Source of the DNA: Halomonas sp. S3-1-1
GTDB taxonomy: Bacteria > Pseudomonadota > Gammaproteobacteria > Pseudomonadales > Halomonadaceae
Assembly (NCBI RefSeq): GCF_023757625.1
Contig: NZ_JALGBZ010000001.1
Coordinates: 310,001-374,000 of the forward strand
Length of the DNA: 64,000 nucleotides
Direction: 5' to 3'
Shown: positions 1 to 7,860 of the stretch, one piece after another
Layout of the letters: each line of letters opens with the position of its first letter
Numbering within the stretch: position 1 is the stretch's first letter
The notes under the pieces: model-generated
What the model saw: the letters and a program-made list of their open reading frames with translations, nothing else
Databases searched by the model: none
What the model was told of the DNA's origin: nothing
Position numbers and translations under genes: made by a program

Positions 1-98
1 ATATAGAAATAACTGTTTTAACCATACAGGTGGGTGTTATTTTAGCGCTGTACGGTCGTTTTGACGATCAACTGTAAGGTGCCATCGAGGGAAACGCC

Positions 99-1532
99 GT
101 GACACGCTATGAACGAGTCGCCGCTGTATTGCGTGAGCGCATCGAGCACGGTCTTTATGGCCCGGGTGACCGGCTGCCTTCGATTCGCGCCGTGTGCCAG
201 GAGATGGCGGTGGGAATCTCGACCGCCCAGGAAGCGTATCGCCAGCTGATGGACGCCGCACTCATCGAGTCGCGCCCCAAATCCGGCTACTTCGTGCTGG
301 CGGGGCACGCCCCCAGGGTGCTGCCCTCGGTGTCGCGCCCGGCCCAGCGGCCGGTGGACGTCTCCCAGTGGAATCAGGTGCTGGAGCTCGTGGCCACCCA
401 AAATGAGGACGACCGGCTGCTGCTGGGCCGGGGTGTCCCCAATCTCGACTACGCTACGCTCAAGCCGCTGTCGAAAATTCTGGGCGGGCTGCACCGCACG
501 GCCGAACTCAGCGGTTTCAACTACGATAAACTCATCGGAAGTCTGGAGCTTCGCCAGCAGGTGGCCAAGCTGGCGGTCGCCTCCAACTGCCTGCTGCACC
601 CGGACGATATTTTGATCACCACGGGCTGCCAGGAGGCGCTTTCCATCGCGCTTCGCACCCTGACCCAGCCCGGCGACGTGGTAGCGGTGGATTCCCCCAG
701 CTTTTACGGCACTATGCAGATTCTTAAGGCCGGCAGCCTGAAAGCGCTCGAGATTCCCACCGACCCGCAAACCGGCATCAGCCTGGAAGCGCTGGAGCTG
801 GCGCTGGAGCAGTGGCCGATTCGCGCGATACAGATCACTCCCACCTTCAACAACCCGCTGGGCTACACCATGCCCGCCGAGCGAAAGCGCGCGTTGGTAC
901 AGCTTGCTCAGCGCTTTGATGTGGCGATCATCGAAGACGATATCTACGGCGATCTGGCGTTTTCCCAGCCCCGCCCACCGACCGTGAAGTCTTTCGATAC
1001 CGACGGCCGAGTGCTGCTGTGCAGCGGTTTTTCCAAGACCCTTTGTCCCGGGCTCCGAGTCGGTTGGCTGGCGCCGGGGCGCTATCGCGATCAGGCACTG
1101 CACATGAAGTACGTTTCCACCGGCGCCTCGGCGACGCTTCCGCAGCTGGCGGTGGCGGCCTTTATCGCCAAAGGGCATTTCGATCGCCACCTGCGCTCGG
1201 TCATCCGCCAGTATCAGCGCCAGCGCGACGTGATGATTGACTGGGTGCAGCGCTACTTTCCGGCAGGCACCGGCATTAGCTACCCCCAGGGCGGCTTTCT
1301 GCTCTGGGTGGAACTGCCCGCCGCGGTGGACTGCGTGCGCCTCAACGAGCGCCTGGCCGAGCACCACCTGCACGTGGCCCCGGGGTCGCTGTTTTCCGCC
1401 TCCGGCAAGTTTCGTCAGTGTTTGCGGCTGAACTACGCCTTTACCCTGACGCCGGATATCGAAGCGGCGGTGCGTACGGTGGGGGCGTTAGCGAAGGTAA
1501 TGGTGGACGAGATGCGGGCGCCACTGGGCTGA
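99..1532 (+). CDS. MocR-type GntR/aminotransferase fusion transcriptional regulator
   Basis: A 477-residue protein with an N-terminal winged helix of GntR type (about residues 1-70; DRLPSIRAVC and the following STAQEAYRQL recognition helix) joined to a fold-type I aminotransferase domain (about 100-470). The PLP lysine lies in the motif CSGFSKTLCPG near residue 313. MocR proteins sense PLP or amino-group ligands and act mostly as DNA-binding regulators rather than free transaminases. The GTG start at 99 places the winged helix at the very N-terminus, as in the family. The target is not obvious: the next gene encodes a secreted protein behind a terminator, and the upstream partner would lie outside the window. 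The regulated pathway is unknown. Confidence 0.88.
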   Translation: MTRYERVAAVLRERIEHGLYGPGDRLPSIRAVCQEMAVGISTAQEAYRQLMDAALIESRPKSGYFVLAGHAPRVLPSVSRPAQRPVDVSQWNQVLELVATQNEDDRLLLGRGVPNLDYATLKPLSKILGGLHRTAELSGFNYDKLIGSLELRQQVAKLAVASNCLLHPDDILITTGCQEALSIALRTLTQPGDVVAVDSPSFYGTMQILKAGSLKALEIPTDPQTGISLEALELALEQWPIRAIQITPTFNNPLGYTMPAERKRALVQLAQRFDVAIIEDDIYGDLAFSQPRPPTVKSFDTDGRVLLCSGFSKTLCPGLRVGWLAPGRYRDQALHMKYVSTGASATLPQLAVAAFIAKGHFDRHLRSVIRQYQRQRDVMIDWVQRYFPAGTGISYPQGGFLLWVELPAAVDCVRLNERLAEHHLHVAPGSLFSASGKFRQCLRLNYAFTLTPDIEAAVRTVGALAKVMVDEMRAPLG

Positions 1533-1591
1533 GGGAGCCTTTAGGCGATGCAAATGACTGATCGATATCATCATGCGTTGACGCATTGGAA

Positions 1592-1615
1592 GTCGGCAAT
1601 GGCCGGCGCTTTTTT
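1592..1615 (+). terminator. Rho-independent terminator after the first MocR gene
   Basis: GTCGGC at 1592-1597 pairs with GCCGGC at 1602-1607 around a 4-nt loop, with one G-T wobble. A run of six T follows after GC. It sits between the regulator stop and the start of the secreted-protein gene, so the two are probably separate transcripts. A short distal promoter for the next gene would have to overlap or follow it. Confidence 0.7.
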
Positions 1616-1636
1616 AGCACGCTACAGGAGAAAGCC

Positions 1637-2167
1637 ATGAAGTTACGCACGTTAAGCGGGTGGGTCGTTGTGGCCTTGAGTCTTGGCATCGGCGCCGTCA
1701 ATGCGCAAGAGCCCCTTGATGAGGCAAACGTGTTACCCGATGACATCGCGGCCATGGTGAGCGATACCTGCGCGCCGCCGGTCGATGACGGGCGTCGTCT
1801 TTCGTCGGCGCACTACGCGGTGGAAGGCGACACGAGCGGAGATTTATGGCTCGCCGTGTGCATTGCCGGCGCCTATCAAACCAGCTATGAAGCGATCTAT
1901 CAGGCTGAGGATACCGCGCCGCGCAAGCTGCTTTTCGCCCAGTGGCGCAATGGCAGCTGGACGGGGACCGATCTGCTTTATAACCCGAGCTACGACCCAC
2001 ACACCGGTGTGCTGACCGACCAGTACAAGGATCGCGGCGCCGGCGGCTGTGGCGGCGAGCGCACTTGGCAGTGGGAGAACGGCGATTTCCGCCTCATCGA
2101 GTATCGCGCGGCAGAGGCGTGCAGCGAAGAGAACCTCGAACTTCCCATCATCTTCGAAGCCGAGTGA
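1637..2167 (+). CDS. Secreted DUF1176-like protein
   Basis: A 176-residue exported protein. Residues 1-22 form a signal peptide (MKLRT, hydrophobic core VVVALSLGIGAV, cleavage after NAQ). The mature part contains four cysteines, and the segment DRGAGGCGGERTWQWENGDF resembles the C-terminal core of DUF1176 proteins, which have a GCG-x-TW-W pattern. An ATG 17 codons upstream would put a charged tail before the signal peptide. The start at 1637 is chosen because AGGAG lies 7-8 nt ahead of it. The function of DUF1176 proteins is unknown; they are usually single periplasmic proteins. Confidence 0.72.
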   Translation: MKLRTLSGWVVVALSLGIGAVNAQEPLDEANVLPDDIAAMVSDTCAPPVDDGRRLSSAHYAVEGDTSGDLWLAVCIAGAYQTSYEAIYQAEDTAPRKLLFAQWRNGSWTGTDLLYNPSYDPHTGVLTDQYKDRGAGGCGGERTWQWENGDFRLIEYRAAEACSEENLELPIIFEAE

Positions 2168-2180
2168 GGATCACCGTTCT

Positions 2181-2236
2181 ATCGATGAGCGTAAATCGAT
2201 GAGAGTAAGGTGCAAGCTGCGCGGTGCAAGCGGTGG
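2181..2236. repeat. Degenerate 14-bp tandem repeats (two pairs)
   Basis: Four consecutive 14-nt units: ATCGATGAGCGTAA (2181), ATCGATGAGAGTAA (2195), GGTGCAAGCTGCGC (2209) and GGTGCAAGCGGTGG (2223). The first two differ at one base and the last two share their first nine. The array begins 13 nt after the stop of the secreted-protein gene. It is one of five short arrays of this kind in the window. Confidence 0.75.
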
Positions 2237-2310
2237 GAGGGCTTGATGTACCCCCTCACGTAATACGATAAACTCCTTGTTTTTTAGAATCTGCTTAATA
2301 AGGAGAAACG

Positions 2311-3081
2311 GTGAAAAAACTACCTGTCGTCACTCGACTCTACGCGTGGGGGGGAGTGACCTTCTTTAGCTGGATGCTGTATCTATACGTTCATGAACAT
2401 CATCCGTCGGCAGAAGGCCTGGCGCGGACGAGCTTTCTGGGGTGGCGATTCGATACGGGAGCGTTGCTGACTCTTGTTACGTGCGTTTTTATCGCAACCC
2501 TGCTGATGGGAGTAGTGGCCTACTTCATCGAAAAACGATTGGGTCGCATTTGGGGCAGATTTCTTGCGGTGATTCCTGTAGCGGGTATCGGGCTGGCCGC
2601 GTACTACAGCCCCTATGCCCTGGAGGAGAGATCGCCGTATGTACCTCATTTTGCCAAGGACTCCACCGTCGACTATCCCCTGAAAAATCAGTATATCTAT
2701 CCCCCTAATAGTCAGGAGCATCATGCAATGGCTCCTTTACCATTGCTGGTGATGTATGAGAAAAGCTTTACGAACATGGGCGACAAAGTGATGTGCCCCG
2801 CGTGGCTTTACGAACGAAAAGGCCCCGTCTTCGTCAAGAGCTACTACACCTATGACCCTGACGAGTATTCCTGGTCTTATGATACCGACGTCAGCGTGTA
2901 CGAAGCACCGGAGACGAAAGCAAGCGCCTGTGATCAGATACGAAACGAGCTATTCACCAAGTACGATTGGGAGGAGGTCAGCGAGTCGGAACAGCTCGAG
3001 CTTGCCAGAATTAATGAAATTTTTAGAGATCTCGGTAGGTTTTCTACAAAACGCGTTTACCGCCCGCGCCAAGCGCGTTAA
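2311..3081 (+). CDS. Hypothetical inner-membrane protein, three predicted TM segments
   Basis: A 256-residue protein not recognised as any family. Hydrophobic segments lie at about residues 10-28, 50-73 and 82-100. They are followed by a soluble tail rich in Tyr, Asp and Glu that holds two cysteines (MCPAW and SACDQI) and may be periplasmic or cytoplasmic. The GTG start has AAGGAG 8 nt upstream. Base composition is visibly more AT-rich than its neighbours (many TAT, AAA and ATT codons), and it stands alone between two intergenic spacers, which suggests an acquired gene. No function is assigned. Confidence 0.6.
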   Translation: MKKLPVVTRLYAWGGVTFFSWMLYLYVHEHHPSAEGLARTSFLGWRFDTGALLTLVTCVFIATLLMGVVAYFIEKRLGRIWGRFLAVIPVAGIGLAAYYSPYALEERSPYVPHFAKDSTVDYPLKNQYIYPPNSQEHHAMAPLPLLVMYEKSFTNMGDKVMCPAWLYERKGPVFVKSYYTYDPDEYSWSYDTDVSVYEAPETKASACDQIRNELFTKYDWEEVSESEQLELARINEIFRDLGRFSTKRVYRPRQAR

Positions 3082-3240
3082 AGAGGCGCTCGGAGGCCAC
3101 TCGTCCAAGAGGAATAAGGTCATCAGTCTCTCGAAGTATTCGCCGCTTTTCCATTTCTGAAAAACGGCTTTGAACGTCTGGCGCTACAGGTACGGCGGCT
3201 TTATTGCCAGAATGCGCTCTCCACTCCAAAGGAGAACGAC

Positions 3241-3531
3241 ATGGCAGCTTATTATCTTTGTGCGCGTATTCGGGCGACCGACCCCGAGCGGTTGAGCGAG
3301 ACCCGGGAGAGGCTTTCCCAGTTGGAGGCGGTGACCCAAACGGAGCCCGCCTGCCATCAGTTTCAGGTGCTGGAAGACACGGCGCGAGCCGGGGATTTTC
3401 TGCTTTGGGAGTGTTGGGAAGGCAAGGCGGGGCTCGAGGCACACTATGACGCCCCGCACACCCAGGCGCTGCTGGCGGAAAAGCTCACCGAGATCGTCGA
3501 GATCACGGAGCTGGGCCGGCCGGGCGCTTAA
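3241..3531 (+). CDS. Antibiotic biosynthesis monooxygenase (ABM/YgiN-like) domain protein
   Basis: A 96-residue single-domain protein with the ferredoxin-like ABM pattern: an N-terminal beta strand (YYLCARIRATDPERL), a helix, a QFQVLEDTARAGDFLLWECWEGKAGLEAHY core, then HTQALLAEKL. YgiN-type members are cofactor-free quinol monooxygenases or heme-degrading relatives; the substrate here cannot be read from sequence. AAAGGAG lies 6-7 nt before the ATG. The 3' end overlaps the stop of the convergent UDG-like gene by 4 nt. Confidence 0.75.
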   Translation: MAAYYLCARIRATDPERLSETRERLSQLEAVTQTEPACHQFQVLEDTARAGDFLLWECWEGKAGLEAHYDAPHTQALLAEKLTEIVEITELGRPGA

Positions 3532-4220
3532 AGCGTCAGGTTATCCGGGCGCACGTTCAGCTGCTCCAGCCGCTTTTTCAAAAGCCCGGGAAAGCGCGTG
3601 TACCAGGTCTGGTTGAGCGGCGAGGGGTGGGGCAGCGGGTGCAGGGTGAAGGTGCGCGACTCGCCCCGCGCGTCTTCGAGCGTGACATCGATCGAGTTCG
3701 TAAAACGCTCGTCGCTTTTCCAGAACGCCTCCAGCCGGTCGCGCTCCGCCTTCGGGCGGTCGATGCCGAACCATAAAAACGCTTCACGCCCCAGGGTGAT
3801 CAGGTGCTGGCCGTCCCAGCGCGAGATCAGCACCTCATTCATCACATCATGAAAGTGGCGCTTGACCTTCATCGACCACGCCTTGTTGCCAACCGGCTTG
3901 TAAGGCACGGTGTTGATCCAGAAAAAGTGCTCGCCCACCGCTTGTGAGGCCTCGAAATCCGGCAGCTCGTCGCCGTAAAGGTGGCGGTAGAGCGCCTTCC
4001 TCACCAACTGGCCGCCGGCGCCGATGAAGGGTGCCTGATAGCGAACTTCCTCCCGGCCCGGGTCGCGGCCGAAAAAGCCGATGCGCAGATTAGCTTTGCC
4101 AAGGCCGATGATCGGCTCCAGCGGGTCGCGCTCGAAGCGCGCGTACACATCAAGATCGATACCGTCGATCTCGGCGGCAAGCGCTCTAAAGCGCTCGCGC
4201 TGCTTGGCGGTCAGCGGCAT
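3528..4220 (-). CDS. Uracil-DNA glycosylase superfamily protein, atypical motif 1
   Basis: A 230-residue protein of the UDG fold. The position of motif 1 is filled by GRDPG (residues 51-55) followed by APFIGAGGQLVRKAL, which matches the PFVG-x-AGxLL layout of family 4 enzymes. The usual GEAPG acidic/Ala pair is changed to RD. Motif 2 is the well-kept HPSPLNQ (198-204). The product may excise uracil or another lesion, or have lost the usual water-activating residue. It lies alone on the minus strand, 50 nt downstream of the phosphatidylcholine synthase gene, with which it may be cotranscribed. Confidence 0.75.
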   Translation of the reverse strand: MPLTAKQRERFRALAAEIDGIDLDVYARFERDPLEPIIGLGKANLRIGFFGRDPGREEVRYQAPFIGAGGQLVRKALYRHLYGDELPDFEASQAVGEHFFWINTVPYKPVGNKAWSMKVKRHFHDVMNEVLISRWDGQHLITLGREAFLWFGIDRPKAERDRLEAFWKSDERFTNSIDVTLEDARGESRTFTLHPLPHPSPLNQTWYTRFPGLLKKRLEQLNVRPDNLTL

Positions 4221-4270
4221 CCTTGCCTCCTTTCAAACGGCGTCCTGGGTCAGGTAATCTCAGAACCAAA

Positions 4271-4996
4271 TCAGACGAACCACTCCTGAGCGGTGCGCCA
4301 GACGCACATGCCCACGAAGTAGATCGAGGCCACGGCCAAACCCAAAAGCGCCCAGCCAGCGTGCACGGGGCTTGTGAGAATTAATGAGGTGGCACACACG
4401 CACCACATCAGCGTGACGGCGATATTGAACGGCATGAAGCGGCGCACCCGGAAGGGGTGGAGGAACTTCATTTTGGTGACGGTGAGAATGGCCAGGAAGA
4501 TGATGGCCGCAAAGGTGAGCCAGGGCGGGAAATCGAGGATGAAAAAGTAGGCCGCCGCGATGTTCCACGCCGCCGGGAAGCCGACGAAGTAGTTGTCCTG
4601 GCTTTTCATGTCGACGTTGCAAAAGCAGAACATCGACGACAGCAATATGGTGAACACCGCCAAAAGCTCGAAGCCCGCCGGTAAATTGACGAAGTAGTAG
4701 ATGAACAGCGCCGGGATGAACGCCCAGGTCAGGTAGTCGATGACCATATCGAGCGTGGAGCCGTCGAAGTGAGGCAGAATGGTTTTGACCTCGTACTTGC
4801 GCGCTAGGGTGCCGTCGAAGCCGTCGATCATCATCGCCGCGCCCAGCCACAAAAGGCAGGCCACCGGGTTATCGTCGATCAGGGCCAAAAGCGCCATGGT
4901 ACCCAGCAGCACACCGCTGGCAGTGAGCACGTGCACACTCCAGGCCTTGTATCGTGAAGCGTGAGACGGTGGGTGTGAAGAGAGCGGTTGAGCCAC
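4271..4996 (-). CDS. pcs: Phosphatidylcholine synthase (CDP-alcohol phosphatidyltransferase)
   Basis: A 241-residue integral membrane enzyme that condenses choline with CDP-diacylglycerol to form phosphatidylcholine. The CDP-alcohol motif is complete with the long Pcs spacing: D61-G62-x2-A65-R66, twelve residues, then G79-x3-D83-x3-D87 (segment DGTLARKYEV to DGSTLDMVIDY). About seven to eight hydrophobic segments follow. The GTG start at 4996 follows a GGGG stretch. Such an enzyme implies that the cell takes up choline, common in halophiles that also use it for glycine betaine. Confidence 0.9.
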   Translation of the reverse strand: MAQPLSSHPPSHASRYKAWSVHVLTASGVLLGTMALLALIDDNPVACLLWLGAAMMIDGFDGTLARKYEVKTILPHFDGSTLDMVIDYLTWAFIPALFIYYFVNLPAGFELLAVFTILLSSMFCFCNVDMKSQDNYFVGFPAAWNIAAAYFFILDFPPWLTFAAIIFLAILTVTKMKFLHPFRVRRFMPFNIAVTLMWCVCATSLILTSPVHAGWALLGLAVASIYFVGMCVWRTAQEWFV

Positions 4997-5138
4997 GATA
5001 ACCCCATTGGGAACGCCGGGTTCCCTTGCTGTATTGGTGTATAGACAAGCGTGCGAGACGCTACACTACTATAACAGGTCACGTGGCGTAAGCAGTCAGC
5101 CAGGCTCCTTTCAGCATGGCCGCTCCCGCGCGAATCCG

Positions 5139-6707
5139 CTAGCCGGGCGTGCGCTCTTTCGCGTGAGCGTGCCCCGCTGCTCCTTTTGGGTCCTTTGGCA
5201 AGACCTGCCTTTCGGCTTTTGAATGCTTTAGATCGAGCCACGCGGTCGTAAGCCAGCGCCCGGCGCGAAGAATCGCGTCTTCGTTCGCGCCGGCGTAACC
5301 CAGCACCAATCCGGCGCGCATAGGGGCCTTCAGGTAATAGCGCGAAAGCGGTGACAGCGTCACGCCGGCCTGGCTTGCTTTTGCCATCAGCGCCTCCTCC
5401 TCGGCAACGGATTCGAGCTCGGCGACCAGGTGCATGCCCGCGTGGCCCGAAGAGAGCGTCAGCCCCTCGGCCACCGCCGGGGCCAGCGCCCGTCGCAGGC
5501 AGGCCTGGCGCTGGCGGTAACTTGTGCGCATGCGCGCGATATGGCGGGAAAAATCCCCGCGCAGGATGAACTCCGCTAGCGCCGCCTGAATGGGGTAGTG
5601 GCCTTCGCGGTGTAGCCTGGCTTGAGCCAGGCGAAAAGCGGGCGCCAGCGCCTCGGGCAGCACGATATAGCCCAGTCTCAGCGCAGGGTAGAGCACCTTG
5701 CTGAAGGTGCCGATATAGATCACCCGCGCCTGATCGTCGGGGCCTGCCGCCAGCCCTTGCAGCGACGGCGCCGGCGGGATGTCGTAGCGAAACTCGCTGT
5801 CGTAGTCGTCCTCGATCACCCAGGCGCCGTGCGCCGCCGCCTGCTCCAGAAGCGCCAGGCGCTTGGGCACCGGCATGGTGACCCCGCTTGGGTACTGGTG
5901 CGACGGGGTGACGTAGATCAGCGTCGGTGAGGCGCTCCCCGCCGGGCGGCGTGCCGGATTGATGCCCTCGTCGTCCACGGGCACGGGCACCACGTCGAGT
6001 CCGGCGGCCAGAAAGCTGGTCTGGACACCACCGTAGCCTGGCTCCTCCATCCACACGCTGTCACCGCGGTCGGTCAGAAGCTGTGCGACCAGCTCGAAGG
6101 CCTGCTGCGCGCCCTGGGTGATCACGATCTGCTCCGGGCGGCAACGCACCGCCCGTGACAGCGTCAGGTAATCGCACAGCGCTTCCCGCAGTGCCAAAAG
6201 CCCGCCTTGGGTCTGGTAGGCGAGCCACTGCTCTTCGGCTTGGCGGTAGTGGCGGCGCAGCAGGCGCTGCCACTGGGCATGAGGAAAGAGATCCAGCCCC
6301 GGCACGCCGGGGGCGAACGCCAGGTGGCGCTCGCTCAGCGTGCCGCAACGCTCCAACAGCGCCTCGCCGCGGGCGGAAACGCGCCCCGGCGCCGCCATCG
6401 GCGCGGCGGGCAGTGATGTGAGGGGCGAAAGGTCGGCAACGAAGAGCCCGGCGCCTTGTTTCGGTTCCACCAGCCCTTCGGCGATCAGCCGCTCGGTGGC
6501 GGCCAGCACCGTGTTGCGCCCAATAGAGAGCCCGCGGGCCAAACGCCGTGACGAGGGCAGCCGGCTGCCGGCGGATAGCTCGCCACGCTGAATCCAGTCG
6601 CGAAGCAGCTGGTAAAGCTGGCGAGCCAGCGGCGTGTCGGTACGCGGCGCCAGGCGCAGCGCTAGGGCGTCGATAATCCAATCCGTCGAAGTCGCGCGTT
6701 GGGTCAC
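5139..6707 (-). CDS. MocR/PdxR-type GntR-aminotransferase regulator
   Basis: A 522-residue MocR protein. The GntR winged helix spans about residues 10-90 (PLARQLYQLLRDWIQRGEL, SRLPSSRRLA, GRNTVLAATERLIAEGLVEP). The aminotransferase domain spans about 130-500, with the PLP lysine in YIGTFSKVLYPALRLGY. It is longer than usual because of a basic tail (HAKERTPG). The GTG start has GAGGG 5-6 nt upstream. It is divergent from a GNAT acetyltransferase gene 103 nt away, and a perfect inverted repeat lies in that gap. The acetyltransferase is therefore the best candidate target along with autoregulation. Confidence 0.88.
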   Translation of the reverse strand: MTQRATSTDWIIDALALRLAPRTDTPLARQLYQLLRDWIQRGELSAGSRLPSSRRLARGLSIGRNTVLAATERLIAEGLVEPKQGAGLFVADLSPLTSLPAAPMAAPGRVSARGEALLERCGTLSERHLAFAPGVPGLDLFPHAQWQRLLRRHYRQAEEQWLAYQTQGGLLALREALCDYLTLSRAVRCRPEQIVITQGAQQAFELVAQLLTDRGDSVWMEEPGYGGVQTSFLAAGLDVVPVPVDDEGINPARRPAGSASPTLIYVTPSHQYPSGVTMPVPKRLALLEQAAAHGAWVIEDDYDSEFRYDIPPAPSLQGLAAGPDDQARVIYIGTFSKVLYPALRLGYIVLPEALAPAFRLAQARLHREGHYPIQAALAEFILRGDFSRHIARMRTSYRQRQACLRRALAPAVAEGLTLSSGHAGMHLVAELESVAEEEALMAKASQAGVTLSPLSRYYLKAPMRAGLVLGYAGANEDAILRAGRWLTTAWLDLKHSKAERQVLPKDPKGAAGHAHAKERTPG

Positions 6708-6729
6708 TGGTTCCCTCGTAACGGCTAAA

Positions 6730-6753
6730 AGTGGCTCTTATGTGGGAGCCACT
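6730..6753. promoter_or_regulatory. Candidate MocR operator
   Basis: AGTGGCTC (6730-6737) and GAGCCACT (6746-6753) form a perfect 8-bp inverted repeat with an 8-nt spacer, 23 nt upstream of the MocR start codon and 58 nt upstream of the GNAT start. Placement in the divergent promoter region fits autogenous control plus control of the neighbour. A binding role is inferred from symmetry and position only. Confidence 0.5.
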
Positions 6754-6810
6754 ATAGCGCGAGACTGAGTGGCCCGATACGAGATCAAAACGCGTTCAAT
6801 GGAGCCAGCG

Positions 6811-7257
6811 ATGCACACGAGAGCCGCCGTACTCAACGACCTGCCCACCCTGACGGCCCTGCTGGACGGTTACCGCCAGTTCTATGGCCAACAAAGCGAT
6901 GTGGCCGCCGCCCGCCACTTTCTCGAGCAGCGCTTCGGGTTGGGGGATTCGTTTATTCTGGTCAGCGAAGACGATAAAGGCGACATGACCGGTTTCGTGC
7001 AGCTTTATCCCGGGCTCTCCACCGTGGGGCTCAACAGCCGCTGGACACTGAACGACCTGTTCGTGGCGCCCCAAGCGCGGGGCCAAGGCGCCGGGCGCGC
7101 GCTGATGAACGCGGCAAGCGCGCTTGCCCGCGAGCACGGCGTGCCACGGCTGGTGCTGATGACCCAGGTAGAGAACAGCGCCGCTCAGCGGCTCTACGAG
7201 TCATTGGGATGGCAGCGCAACACCGCGTTTTATAGTTATTTGTTGGATGTCGCATAG
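6811..7257 (+). CDS. GNAT-family N-acetyltransferase
   Basis: A 148-residue acetyl-CoA-dependent N-acetyltransferase. It begins HTRAAVLNDLPTLTALLDGY, the normal first strand and helix of a GNAT fold. The acetyl-CoA loop is VAPQARGQGAGRALMNAA (Q/R-x2-G-x-G/A pattern), followed by VLMTQVENSAAQRLYESLGW. GGAG sits 7 nt before the ATG at 6811. Upstream in-frame starts at 6769 and 6799 would add a non-family tail. The acceptor substrate is unknown, but divergence from a MocR regulator suggests a small amine or amino acid. The last codons overlap the first unit of a 15-bp tandem repeat. Confidence 0.85.
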   Translation: MHTRAAVLNDLPTLTALLDGYRQFYGQQSDVAAARHFLEQRFGLGDSFILVSEDDKGDMTGFVQLYPGLSTVGLNSRWTLNDLFVAPQARGQGAGRALMNAASALAREHGVPRLVLMTQVENSAAQRLYESLGWQRNTAFYSYLLDVA

Positions 7258-7333
7258 CTGGATATGGCATGACTGGATGTGACATGGCCGGATGTAACAT
7301 GGCCGGATATCGCATCGTCAGATATCGAATAAA
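7244..7333. repeat. Degenerate 15-bp tandem array, six units
   Basis: Six exact-length 15-nt units start at 7244, 7259, 7274, 7289, 7304 and 7319, for example TGGATGTGACATGGC and CGGATGTAACATGGC. The common core is GGAT(A/G)T-x2-CAT. The first unit holds the last codons and the stop of the acetyltransferase. The last ends at the ribosome-binding site of the rhodanese gene. Units three and four differ at two bases, and the outer units are more diverged. Confidence 0.8.
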
Positions 7334-7344
7334 GGAGCAACCTG

Positions 7345-7797
7345 ATGTCTTCCACCCCTTCCGCGGTTCTCGCGTTTCCACCGGCGGTGCCTGATGCCAT
7401 GGCGCAAGCGATGTACGACAAACTTTGCCATCACACCGACGCCTGGGATTTGGCCCAGGACCTGGCCGCCGGTGTGGAGGCGATCGTGGTGATCGACACG
7501 CGAAGCCAGGCGCACTACCGGACGGGCCATATACCCGGCGCGGTGAGCCTGCCACACCGTGAGATGACGCCCGCGCGGCTTGCCACCCTGGACCCCGAAA
7601 AGGTATACGTCACCTACTGCGACGGCATCGGCTGCAACGGCTCGACCAAAGGGGCGTGGAAACTCGCCCAGGCGGGCTTCAAGGTGAAGGAGCTGCTGGG
7701 CGGGCTGGATTTCTGGCGCCGGGACGAACACCCGGTGCAGACGGGAGACGAGCGCGGCTCGCTTTCAGGCGAGGCCCGCTCACTCTGCGGCTGCTAG
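7345..7797 (+). CDS. Rhodanese-like sulfurtransferase
   Basis: A 150-residue single-domain rhodanese. It carries the CH2A-type segment VIDTRSQAHYRTGHIPGAVSLPH and an active-site loop that begins at the nucleophile in YCDGIGCNGSTKGA, followed by a final strand and helix ending in FKVKELLGGLDFW. The loop has a second cysteine four residues after the first, seen in a subgroup whose substrate is not established. AAGGAG is 8 nt before the ATG. It is separated from the acetyltransferase only by the tandem repeat, so the two may be cotranscribed. A 13-bp perfect hairpin follows. Confidence 0.85.
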   Translation: MSSTPSAVLAFPPAVPDAMAQAMYDKLCHHTDAWDLAQDLAAGVEAIVVIDTRSQAHYRTGHIPGAVSLPHREMTPARLATLDPEKVYVTYCDGIGCNGSTKGAWKLAQAGFKVKELLGGLDFWRRDEHPVQTGDERGSLSGEARSLCGC

Positions 7798-7811
7798 TTC
7801 ACCTTCCATTT

Positions 7812-7842
7812 GATCAAACCCGGCATCGCGCCGGGTTTGATC
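7812..7842. terminator. Bidirectional terminator-type hairpin
   Basis: GATCAAACCCGGC (7812-7824) and GCCGGGTTTGATC (7830-7842) form a perfect 13-bp stem with a 5-nt loop, between the convergent rhodanese and lumazine synthase genes. Neither side has a long T tract, but stem length and placement fit a shared terminator. Confidence 0.65.
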
Positions 7843-7860
7843 GTAGGGCCAGGTTAAGCC

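Noticed and set aside
25..52. TACAG and CTGTA half-sites upstream of the first MocR gene as an operator
   Set aside because: Only 5-bp arms with an 18-nt spacer; too weak to separate from chance, and the upstream context is cut by the window edge.
42..1373. Long minus-strand open frame of 443 codons opposite the first MocR gene
   Set aside because: It is the antisense shadow of a clear MocR gene; its translation is rich in Arg, Gln and His without any family pattern or ribosome-binding site.
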